A stretch of 17,936 nucleotides of DNA from an uncultured Eubacteriales bacterium (GTDB lineage: Bacteria > Bacillota > Clostridia > Peptostreptococcales > Anaerovoracaceae): contig URWB01000040.1 of the NCBI GenBank assembly GCA_900551415.1, positions 1 through 17,936 on the forward strand, written 5' to 3'. Numbering within the stretch: position 1 is the first letter of the stretch; each line of letters opens with the position of its first letter. Of this stretch, positions 6,661-13,083 are shown piece by piece. The translations under genes and the position numbers were made by a program. The notes beneath the pieces were generated by a model. That model was not told the origin of the DNA, did not search any database, and saw only the letters and a list, made by a program, of their open reading frames with translations.

Positions 6661-8988
6661 ATGAAAAGAAGCGCAAAGAAGTTACTCGTTTTGACAGTAG
6701 CTTTCGCAATGGTATTTTCAGCTTTTTCGGCCTACGGCTTTGCAGTTGAGGGCACTGCGCCACAGGTAACGAAAGCAGATGTGAAAGCTACAAGCATCAA
6801 GCTTACGACGCAGCTTGTTATGCAAAAGGAAAAACCAGCAATTAAGCTGACATGGAAACAATCTGAAATCTCTATGGATTATTACCAGATTCTCCGTTCT
6901 GAGAAAAAAACTTTTAAAACAAATGCTAAACCTTATATCCAGGTAAAAGGTGAAAAAGATTCCTACACAAACAGTAAGAATCTGAAGCTCGGCAGCAAAT
7001 ACTATTACAAAGTTCGCGGCGTGAAGATGATTGGCGGAGAAAAGGTCTATACAAAATGGTCTAACCTCGCGTATCGTACCGCTGGTTATCCGGTGGCAGA
7101 CAGCGTTTGGTACAACGGAAACATTTATACGGTGGATGATAACTTCTCGAAAGCATCCGCGCTTGCTGTTGTAGGTGACAAGCTGATGTATGTCGGCAAA
7201 GATGGTGTCGCGAAAAAGTTAATCGGAAAGAAAACAAAGGTACATAACCTGAAGAAGAAAACGGTTCTTCCGGGGCTGATTGAAAGCCATATGCACGCGG
7301 AAGGCACAGGCTGGATGCATGTAGGTCTGAATGTGTTCTGGCTTCCGAAAGAAACAATCCTGCAAAAGGTCAAAGAGGCCGCAGAAAAAGCAAAACCGGG
7401 CGAATGGATTCGTGGAACCGGCTGGATCAATACGATTTGGGAAGGAGACAACGATTTTCCTACCAAAGAAGATCTGGATGCTGTCGCACCAAACAACCCG
7501 GTATATTTATCCAGAGCGTGCGGACACGTTTGCTGGGTTAACAGCAAAGCAATCGAACTTGCCGGCATTACCAACGATACACCAAATCCACAGGGCGGAT
7601 ATATTTACCGCGATAAAAACGGAGAGGCAACCGGTATCTTTACGGACACCGCAATGTATCCGATTTCCGGTATTATTCCGCCAAAGACAGAGGAACAAGT
7701 CAGAAAAAGTTACGAAGAGTGCTCCAAAGAATTAGTCTCTTATGGATTTACCAGCATCATGGATGCAGGCACGTCTCCAAAGAATATCGAGCTTTATAAA
7801 GAGATGATTCAAGACGGCACATGGAAAGTAAGAGTCGATGCGGAAGTCGGAGTCAGCAGTATGAAAGACGATGGCATGCAGTATGTCTTGAAGAATGAGC
7901 CGCAGCTTGGTCTTTTGAACAATATGCTGGATGTTATGTGTATCAAAACGTTCGCTGATGGTTCCATGGGCGGAAGAAGTGCCGCGATGCTAAAAGAATA
8001 CAGCGACGCCCCGGGAAGACTCGGAGAATATATCTATACAGATGAAGAACTCAATGAATTGGTAAAAACCGCCTATGACCGCGGATATCAGGTTTCCATC
8101 CACGCAATTGGTGACGGGGCAAACCACCAGGTCATCAACGCGTACGAAGCAGCGATTAAGGCAAATCCTAGAGACCACAGACTGCGTATCGAGCACTATC
8201 AGTGCGTCACTCCTGAAGATATCAAGAGAACGGTAGAACTTGGCATCCTTCCTTGTATGCAGTCCATCCACGCGACCTCCGATCTTTTGGTTGCGGAAGA
8301 AAGATGGGGAAGTGAACGTATCAAAAGCTCTTATGCTTGGAGAACAATTCTCGATCTGGGCGGTATTCTTCCAAACGGTTCCGACTCTCAAGTTGAGCTT
8401 TTGAACCCATACCACGGACTCTACGCGGCGGTTACGAGAACGACCAGAGCAGGTTATCCGGAGGGCGGTTGGTATCCGGAACAGTGTATGACCAGAGAAG
8501 AAGCTGTCAGAAGCTTTACCATCTGGGGCGCATACTCGATGTTCGGTGAAAATATCAAAGGCTCCCTCGAAGCAGGCAAACTTGCGGACTTCGTTGTAAT
8601 CGACAGAGACGTCATGACTTGTCCTGATTGGGAACTCATGAACATCCAGGCTCTTACTACCGTTTTAGGCGGCAAGGTTACTTATCAGAGAAACAGCAAA
8701 ACACCGATGGTTTCCTTCCAGGGTGTACCGGTAACCTTCAACCAGAAGCCATATCTTGAAGAAGGCGTATTATACGCGCCGTTAAAGGATATGACCAACG
8801 CGCTGAGCGCAACCGTAAAGGGAAGCGGAAAAAATAAAGCAAAAATCACTTATAAGGAAAAATCCATAACACTTCCAACCGTAAAGAAAAACGGTGTGGA
8901 ATATGTAAAGGTTACCAGCCTGTACAAAGGCCTTGGATTCAAGACCCAGTGGCAAAAACTGAGCAAGACGATGTCAATTGGCGCGTAA
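6661..8988 (+). CDS. Secreted amidohydrolase (YtcJ-like, Amidohydrolase_3) with Fn3-like and Cu-amine-oxidase-N-like domains
   Basis: A 775-residue metal-dependent hydrolase. I prefer the ATG at 6661 over 6643 because AAAAGGAG at 6646-6653 serves it. MKRSAKKLLVLTVAFAMVFS followed by AFSAYGFA is a Sec signal peptide. Residues about 35-130 look fibronectin III-like (KLTWKQSEISMDYYQILRSE, YYYKVRGVKMIGG, TKWSNLAYR). The TIM-barrel hydrolase follows: GLIESHMHAEG with the metal-binding HxH (H210, H212), KTFADGSMGGRS, IHAIGDGAN (H481), IEHYQC (H512), and NGSDSQVELLNPY (D575), as in the YtcJ group. The last about 95 residues resemble the copper amine oxidase N-terminal-like domain (VTFNQKPYLEEGVLYAPLKD and a second half repeat). 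YtcJ relatives hydrolyse amides or carbamates; the substrate here is unknown. Export plus added domains suggest a wall-associated enzyme. Confidence 0.88.
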   Translation: MKRSAKKLLVLTVAFAMVFSAFSAYGFAVEGTAPQVTKADVKATSIKLTTQLVMQKEKPAIKLTWKQSEISMDYYQILRSEKKTFKTNAKPYIQVKGEKDSYTNSKNLKLGSKYYYKVRGVKMIGGEKVYTKWSNLAYRTAGYPVADSVWYNGNIYTVDDNFSKASALAVVGDKLMYVGKDGVAKKLIGKKTKVHNLKKKTVLPGLIESHMHAEGTGWMHVGLNVFWLPKETILQKVKEAAEKAKPGEWIRGTGWINTIWEGDNDFPTKEDLDAVAPNNPVYLSRACGHVCWVNSKAIELAGITNDTPNPQGGYIYRDKNGEATGIFTDTAMYPISGIIPPKTEEQVRKSYEECSKELVSYGFTSIMDAGTSPKNIELYKEMIQDGTWKVRVDAEVGVSSMKDDGMQYVLKNEPQLGLLNNMLDVMCIKTFADGSMGGRSAAMLKEYSDAPGRLGEYIYTDEELNELVKTAYDRGYQVSIHAIGDGANHQVINAYEAAIKANPRDHRLRIEHYQCVTPEDIKRTVELGILPCMQSIHATSDLLVAEERWGSERIKSSYAWRTILDLGGILPNGSDSQVELLNPYHGLYAAVTRTTRAGYPEGGWYPEQCMTREEAVRSFTIWGAYSMFGENIKGSLEAGKLADFVVIDRDVMTCPDWELMNIQALTTVLGGKVTYQRNSKTPMVSFQGVPVTFNQKPYLEEGVLYAPLKDMTNALSATVKGSGKNKAKITYKEKSITLPTVKKNGVEYVKVTSLYKGLGFKTQWQKLSKTMSIGA

Positions 8989-9060
8989 TACGCTTTGTAG
9001 AATCTAAGCGCGTAAAACGAAGCACGCACAGGACAAAATAAAACATATCAATATATCCAA

Positions 9061-9097
9061 AAAAGAACAACGGTCTTTCACTGGCCGTTGTTCTTTT
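9061..9097. terminator. Bidirectional terminator between the amidohydrolase and prsW-like genes
   Basis: A perfect 13-bp stem, AAAAGAACAACGG (9061-9073) with CCGTTGTTCTTTT (9085-9097), and an 11-base loop. The A-rich left flank gives a T-run on the minus strand, so it serves both convergent genes. Confidence 0.87.
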
Positions 9098-9138
9098 GAA
9101 GGCGTGGATAACAGGAAGAGGGAAGAATCGTGAATGAC

Positions 9139-9828
9139 TTATATGTAATCATCGCCCTTAGATTGTTTTTTCACAGTCAAAAATGCGGCAATATCAACAA
9201 TCACGACAAAGATCAAAAATGCGTAGGTGAGGCGATCGTCTGTCATCATCAGACAGAAATCATAATATCCATGTAATAAAACCGGAACAAAGAAGGCGAG
9301 AAACATGGATAATTTGGCTCTGCCGCGCTTACCATAGGTATCAAAGAATTTTGAGCGAGAGTAGAAGAGACCCATAAACACCGCGAAGGTACAGTGACCG
9401 GGAATTGCTAACAGACCTCTGGAGATTACAACCCCAAAACCAAAATTCATGACATACAGAATGTTTTCCAATCCCGCGAAGCCTAAACCGATGAATACCG
9501 CGTATACAAGACCGTCAAAGGTATAGTTGAAGTTTGGATCGCGCCAGGTTTTGCGTTTTAAGAAGAATAGTTTGGAGCCTTCTTCGGCGATTGCGATAAT
9601 GCCAAAACACATGATAAGATAGTAGGTTGTTTTGTCCTGCGGCGCAGAAGCATCAAGAAAGCCAGTAAAGACTTCCTCCAAAATGCTGGCCGGAATACAG
9701 GAAAGCATACCAAAACCAAATAAGGCGAGCAATAGGCCGATAGGTTCTTTTTCGACCGTATCTTGTTTGTAAACATATATCATTAGAATGATTGCGGGAA
9801 GCAATGCTGCAGCTAAAATGATCTCCAT
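9139..9828 (-). CDS. prsW: PrsW family intramembrane protease
   Basis: A 229-residue polytopic membrane protein with seven to eight hydrophobic segments. The PrsW signature is clear: AEEGSK (the EExxK-type catalytic motif), FDGLVYAVFIGLGFAGLEN, IPGHCTFAVFMG, and HGYYDF near the C-terminus. In Bacillus subtilis PrsW makes the first cut in the anti-sigma factor RsiW to release SigW; the target here is unknown and no sigma/anti-sigma pair is in the window. The ATG at 9828 is preceded by TAGGAG. It has its own promoter and faces the amidohydrolase gene across a shared terminator. Confidence 0.93.
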   Translation of the reverse strand: MEIILAAALLPAIILMIYVYKQDTVEKEPIGLLLALFGFGMLSCIPASILEEVFTGFLDASAPQDKTTYYLIMCFGIIAIAEEGSKLFFLKRKTWRDPNFNYTFDGLVYAVFIGLGFAGLENILYVMNFGFGVVISRGLLAIPGHCTFAVFMGLFYSRSKFFDTYGKRGRAKLSMFLAFFVPVLLHGYYDFCLMMTDDRLTYAFLIFVVIVDIAAFLTVKKQSKGDDYI

Positions 9829-9875
9829 ATAAAACTCCTAAAATATCTTAAAAATACGTAAATATCTTTTAAGGT

Positions 9876-9904
9876 ATTATAACATGAAAAAAAATAACTT
9901 ACAA
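9876..9904 (-). promoter_or_regulatory. Promoter of the prsW-like gene
   Basis: On the minus strand TTGTAA (9904-9899) and a perfect TATAAT (9881-9876) are separated by 17 bases. The leader to the start codon would be about 40 bases and is AT-rich, with two AAATATCTT copies. Confidence 0.6.
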
Positions 9905-10274
9905 GGCGAAAGACTGAGAACAGACACAACAAGGAAATGAGAAAGAGAACGAAAAGAGATAAGAGAATAAAAGCAATTGACAGGATAGGTCTTATTTGTA
10001 CTTGTTATAACTATTCCTAAAATCATAATTTTGGGAATAGTTATGAACGATTGACTGCCCATGTAACATAAACGCCATTTCAGCTGCATACTTTGATAAG
10101 CTGACCGCAGTAATCCATTTTTATATTTATATGATATCAGTCTTTTTCGCATGGAACTACCGGGATCAGTCCGCAGTTACCGGTTACAAATGTGCGTAAA
10201 AAAGTGAGACTCTATTTTGCGTTTTAAGCGACTTTTTTTGCAAATGGCATATAACTATACCTATTCCCAAACGT
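9905..10274. other. Gene-free stretch between prsW and yneA
   Basis: I see no credible gene in these 370 bases. It holds a strong 17-bp hairpin near 10008-10045, a related motif at 10251-10273, and an A/T-tract pairing of AAAAAAGT (10198-10205) with ACTTTTTT (10231-10238). The 91-codon minus-strand frame crossing it has no ribosome binding site and runs through the hairpin. Confidence 0.5.
10008..10045. repeat. Near-perfect 17-bp inverted repeat
   Basis: Arm ATAACTATTCCTAAAAT and arm ATTTTGGGAATAGTTAT flank a four-base CATA loop; the single mismatch is a G-T wobble in RNA. No T-run follows on either strand, so it is not a typical terminator. A variant of the arm recurs at 10251-10273 as ATAACTAT and TCCCAAA with six extra bases between. 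Coordinates may be off by one. Confidence 0.65.
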
Positions 10275-10322
10275 TGAAAAAGCAGAAAATCTTTGCAAAT
10301 GCAAGGTTACCCGCTTTTTTCC
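10275..10322 (-). terminator. Terminator of the yneA-like gene
   Basis: A two-part hairpin directly after the minus-strand stop codon. The outer stem is GAAAAAGC with GCTTTTTTC, and the inner stem is CTTTGCA with TGCAAGG. Read on the minus strand it ends in CTTTTTC, a fair U-rich tail. Confidence 0.7.
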
Positions 10323-10323
10323 A

Positions 10324-10629
10324 TCATTCGTTATAAATTGGGACTTGGATTGTCATGCCGGCATATAATTGATCCGCGCGGATGTCGTTCAGCTTACATA
10401 GACCGTAGACTGCTTCGCGTGTGTCCATATTTGCCGGCATATACGTCTGCGCAATCGACCACAAAGTATCTCCGTACGAAACTTCGATATCAGCGTAATT
10501 TTGAATGGTCAAACTGTCAGCTGTATTGAAACCTAACGTAAAGTTGAATGCCGTGGTGATCACAATGATCGTTAATACTACAAATACGGTAAATCTGAAT
10601 CTGTTCGCAATTCGATAAGTCTTTTTCAT
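10324..10629 (-). CDS. yneA: YneA-like SOS cell-division suppressor (LysM protein)
   Basis: The frame could start at 10734, but AAAGGGGTGG sits just before the ATG at 10629, and the promoter's -10 lies at 10674-10669, so the product is 101 residues, matching Bacillus YneA (about 105). After a short basic head (MKKTYRIANRFRF) comes one membrane helix (TVFVVLTIIVITTAFNFTLG), then a LysM domain (VSYGDTLWSIAQTY, RADQLYAGMTIQVPIY) that would bind peptidoglycan outside the cell. In B. subtilis YneA is made under DNA damage and delays septum formation. The LexA-like boxes around its promoter agree with that role. Unlike in Bacillus, no lexA gene lies beside it. Confidence 0.88.
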   Translation of the reverse strand: MKKTYRIANRFRFTVFVVLTIIVITTAFNFTLGFNTADSLTIQNYADIEVSYGDTLWSIAQTYMPANMDTREAVYGLCKLNDIRADQLYAGMTIQVPIYNE

Positions 10630-10648
10630 TAGGTTTCCACCCCTTTCG

Positions 10649-10746
10649 AAACATTTGTTCTTTTCTATAATATAGCAGAATAAATGTTCGATGTCAAGCA
10701 ATTTCGCGAACAAATGTTTAAAAAATACGAACAAATTTTCTTGTTC
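10649..10746. promoter_or_regulatory. Cluster of LexA (SOS-box-like) operators
   Basis: The Gram-positive LexA core is GAAC-N4-GTTC. Four sites resemble it: AAACATTTGTTC at 10649-10660 (start-site region), GAATAAATGTTC at 10678-10689 (promoter spacer), GAACAAATGTTT at 10708-10719 (just upstream of -35), and a wider perfect inverted repeat GAACAA-N6-TTGTTC at 10729-10746. Sites one and three are the same 12-mer in opposite orientation. The first three have 7 of 8 core bases and centres 29-30 bp apart. LexA binding is inferred. Confidence 0.78.
10669..10697 (-). promoter_or_regulatory. Consensus promoter of the yneA-like gene
   Basis: On the minus strand a perfect TTGACA (10697-10692), a 17-base spacer and TATATT (10674-10669). 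The start site would fall near 10662, inside a LexA-like box, and the spacer contains another. Confidence 0.85.
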
Positions 10747-10750
10747 AAAA

Positions 10751-10943
10751 TTATTGAATGGTCAAAAGATCTTTTATCAGTTCCACGCACCGGTTCATCT
10801 GCCGGATGTTGGCGAATTCGGTCACACCGTGGTGGTTAAAGGTTCCGGTTCCGAGATTCGGGCACGGTAATCGGGATCACATCGCTCTCTTTTGATTGGG
10901 TATCATAGACGACATAATTCAAAAATCTTTCTGTAACGTTCAT
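10751..10943 (-). pseudogene. pepT: Peptidase T remnant: only the two ends of the gene remain
   Basis: Peptidase T is a cytoplasmic zinc aminotripeptidase of about 410 residues. Here the minus strand opens with a sound ribosome binding site (AAAGGAG) and the ATG at 10943, giving MNVTERFLNYVVYDTQSKE, the typical N-terminus. After about 28 codons the homology stops. From 10858 another frame gives NLGTGTFNHHGVTEFANIRQ and ends with CVELIKDLLTIQ at the stop 10751-10753, the typical C-terminus. About 350 central codons, with most of the metal site, are missing and the ends are out of frame; the first frame stops at 10836. It cannot make an active enzyme. The close ends suggest one internal deletion. 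Confidence 0.85.
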
Positions 10944-11278
10944 AGGCTTGGCTCCTTTCTCTTTTTCCCTATAACGGCACGAGACGCATCTATAAGCCTA
11001 TTATAATAAGGAAAACAGCGACAGCTTATCAATGAAAAGAAGCTCCGTCGCCGGGGCTTCCGATATCGTTTGATCCGCAAATTTTCGGACAAAAGTGCGC
11101 ATAACAAAATCAGAGATTTCTATGCGCACATGGCGCTCACACATGAGCGCCGCTTCGCAAGGTGCTTTTGTCATTATTCCGGAAATATCGCATAGCGATA
11201 TTTCCTATATAATAAAAAACGCGTATGATATGACGCTCTATCCTGCTCCGCGGGATGGAACAGTCAGGAGGTAACAAA
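10944..11278 (+). promoter_or_regulatory. Structured region upstream of the riboflavin operon (five hairpins, no FMN riboswitch seen)
   Basis: This 335-base gap carries five successive hairpins: 11039-11060 (GAAGCTCC/GGGGCTTC), 11069-11093 (TTTG-A-TCCG/CGGACAAA), 11095-11129 (GTGCGCATA/TATGCGCAC), 11132-11151 (GGCGCTCA/TGAGCGCC) and 11181-11205 (GGAAATATCGC/GCGATATTTCC). The conserved FMN aptamer segments are absent. TATAAT occurs at 11002-11007 and 11208-11213, both without a good -35. If the first is used, all hairpins lie in the leader RNA; if the second, the last palindrome covers the -35 region like an operator. On the minus strand TATAAT at 11005-11000 may serve the pepT remnant. Confidence 0.6.
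11181..11205. promoter_or_regulatory. Perfect 11-bp palindrome next to a -10 box before ribD
   Basis: GGAAATATCGC, spacer ATA, GCGATATTTCC. It ends two bases before the TATATAAT -10 candidate (TATAAT at 11208-11213) and occupies the place of the -35 element. It may be a repressor or activator site, or a hairpin in a longer leader. Confidence 0.6.
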
Positions 11279-12427
11279 ATGTCTGACGAAAAATATATGG
11301 AACTTGCCCTTTCCCTTGCGGAAAGAGGCGTGGGTCGTGTAAGCCCCAATCCGATGGTTGGCGCGGTCATCGTAAAAAACGGAAGGATAATCGGAGAAGG
11401 CTGGCACGAGCGCTATGGCGGTCTGCACGCGGAGAGAAATGCGCTGGCTGACTGCGAAAAGCGCGGAGAAAACCCGAAAGGCGCGACCATTTACGTAACA
11501 CTGGAGCCCTGCTGTCATCATGGCAAAACGCCGCCTTGTACCGATGCGCTCATCGCAGCCGGTATCGCGCGAGTTGTCATAGGTTCTGAGGATCCCAACC
11601 CCTTGGTTGCAGGCAAAGGAATCCGGCAGCTACGTGAGGCTGGCATCGAGGTCAGCAGCGGCGTGCTAAAAGAGTCGTGTGACCGGCTGAATCGCGTATT
11701 CTTCCACTATATCGCTCACCATACGCCTTATGTGGTAATGAAATACGCCATGACCATGGATGGTAAAATCGCCGCCTATACCGGAAATTCGCGGTGGATT
11801 ACCGGAGAAGCAGCGCGGCAAAACGTGCATCGTGATCGCAATCGCTATACCGCCATCATGGCAGGCATCGGAACGGTCCTCGCCGATGATCCGCTCCTCA
11901 CCTGCCGGATTCCTGAAGGCAAAAACCCGACGCGCATCATCGCGGATACCCATTTACAGATTCCCCTCGATGCGCAGATCGTAAAGACTGCGAGAGAAGT
12001 TCCGACAATCCTCGCTGTCGGCATACGCGATACTTCAGCGCCGGATGCGCAAACAGAGACAGACTCCAAAGTGGCCACGCTTCAGGAAGCGGGCTGTCAG
12101 ATTCTTTTCATACCGACGGACGAGGATGGTCATCTTCACCTGCCGTCGCTGATGGAAAAGCTGGGAAGCATGGGCATCGACAGTATCCTTCTCGAGGGCG
12201 GCAGCCGTCTCAACTGGTCTGCCCTCTCCGCGGGACAGGTGCATCTGCTTCAAGCCTACCTCGCGCCAAAGCTTTTGGGCGGCGACACTGCACGTGGCCC
12301 GATTGGCGGCATCGGTTATCCGAATCCGGAAGACTGTGTCCGCTTAAGCGCGCCGACCATCCGAAGATTCGGCGAGGATATTTTACTGGAAAGCGAGGTG
12401 ATTTCCCCATGTTTACCGGAATCATAG
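11279..12427 (+). CDS. ribD: Riboflavin biosynthesis deaminase/reductase RibD
   Basis: RibD carries out the second and third committed steps of the pathway: deamination of the GTP cyclohydrolase product and NADPH-dependent reduction of its ribosyl chain. The start at 11279 follows AGGAGGT; the in-frame ATG at 11255 has none. The 382-residue protein has both domains. The deaminase (1-145) has the zinc ligands H50 in HAE and C78, C87 in PCCHHGKTPPC. The reductase follows with VVMKYAMTMDGKIA, WITGEAARQNVHRDR, ILLEGGSRLNWS. First gene of ribD-ribE-ribBA-ribH; its 3' end overlaps ribE by 19 bases, suggesting translational coupling. Confidence 0.96.
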   Translation: MSDEKYMELALSLAERGVGRVSPNPMVGAVIVKNGRIIGEGWHERYGGLHAERNALADCEKRGENPKGATIYVTLEPCCHHGKTPPCTDALIAAGIARVVIGSEDPNPLVAGKGIRQLREAGIEVSSGVLKESCDRLNRVFFHYIAHHTPYVVMKYAMTMDGKIAAYTGNSRWITGEAARQNVHRDRNRYTAIMAGIGTVLADDPLLTCRIPEGKNPTRIIADTHLQIPLDAQIVKTAREVPTILAVGIRDTSAPDAQTETDSKVATLQEAGCQILFIPTDEDGHLHLPSLMEKLGSMGIDSILLEGGSRLNWSALSAGQVHLLQAYLAPKLLGGDTARGPIGGIGYPNPEDCVRLSAPTIRRFGEDILLESEVISPCLPES

Positions 12428-13068
12428 AAGAAATCGGTCAGATACAGGCTGTAAAGCACGGTGCTGCCAGCTCGCGTCTCACCATACAGGCCGCGAAGAT
12501 TTTATCCGATGTGCAGGACGGAGACAGCATTGCCGTCAATGGCGTCTGCCTCACCGTCACCTCTCATGGCAGCGGCTACTTTACGGCAGACGTCATGCAT
12601 GAAAGCCTGCGCCGCTCCGCTCTCGGAAACCTCAGCCAGGGAAGCCGCGTGAATCTGGAACGCGCGATGGCGGCGAACGGACGCTTCGGCGGTCATATCG
12701 TGTCCGGACACATCGACGGCATCGGTACCGTGCGCGAGATCCGCGAAGATGATATCGCCGTCTGGTATACCATTTCCGCGTCGCCTGCCCTGCTACGATA
12801 TATCATCGAAAAAGGCTCCATCACCATAGACGGCATCAGCCTGACGGTCGCGAAGGTTACAGCGCAGGATTTCAGCGTTTCCATCATTCCGCACACTGCC
12901 GCGCAAACGACACTTTCGCTGCGCAAGGTCGGCGATATCGTAAATTTAGAAAACGATGTGATCGGCAAATATGTCGAAAACCTTCTACGCCCTGCCGAAG
13001 CACCGACAAAGCCTGAGACAAAAGACAGTTCCATCACCATGGATTTTCTTAAAAAATATGGATTTTAG
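12409..13068 (+). CDS. ribE: Riboflavin synthase (alpha subunit)
   Basis: The enzyme dismutates two molecules of 6,7-dimethyl-8-ribityllumazine to riboflavin. The 219-residue protein starts with the hallmark MFTGIIEEIGQI and has two lumazine-binding barrels: the first with DGDSIAVNGVCLTVT and FGGHIVSGHIDGIGTV, the second with GSITIDGISLTVAKV and SIIPHTAAQTTL. Length is normal (about 210-220). It overlaps the end of ribD by 19 bases and ends 15 bases before ribBA. In Bacillus this gene is also named ribE. Confidence 0.96.
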   Translation: MFTGIIEEIGQIQAVKHGAASSRLTIQAAKILSDVQDGDSIAVNGVCLTVTSHGSGYFTADVMHESLRRSALGNLSQGSRVNLERAMAANGRFGGHIVSGHIDGIGTVREIREDDIAVWYTISASPALLRYIIEKGSITIDGISLTVAKVTAQDFSVSIIPHTAAQTTLSLRKVGDIVNLENDVIGKYVENLLRPAEAPTKPETKDSSITMDFLKKYGF

Positions 13069-13083
13069 AAAGGACGAATCAAT

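Noticed and set aside
9877..10152. 91-codon minus-strand gene
   Set aside because: No ribosome binding site, runs through a near-perfect hairpin and overlaps the prsW promoter; no family resemblance.
10944..11278. FMN (RFN) riboswitch before ribD
   Set aside because: I looked for the conserved GGGGCAGGG, AATTCCC and CCGGCGGT segments and found none in order; only unrelated hairpins are present.
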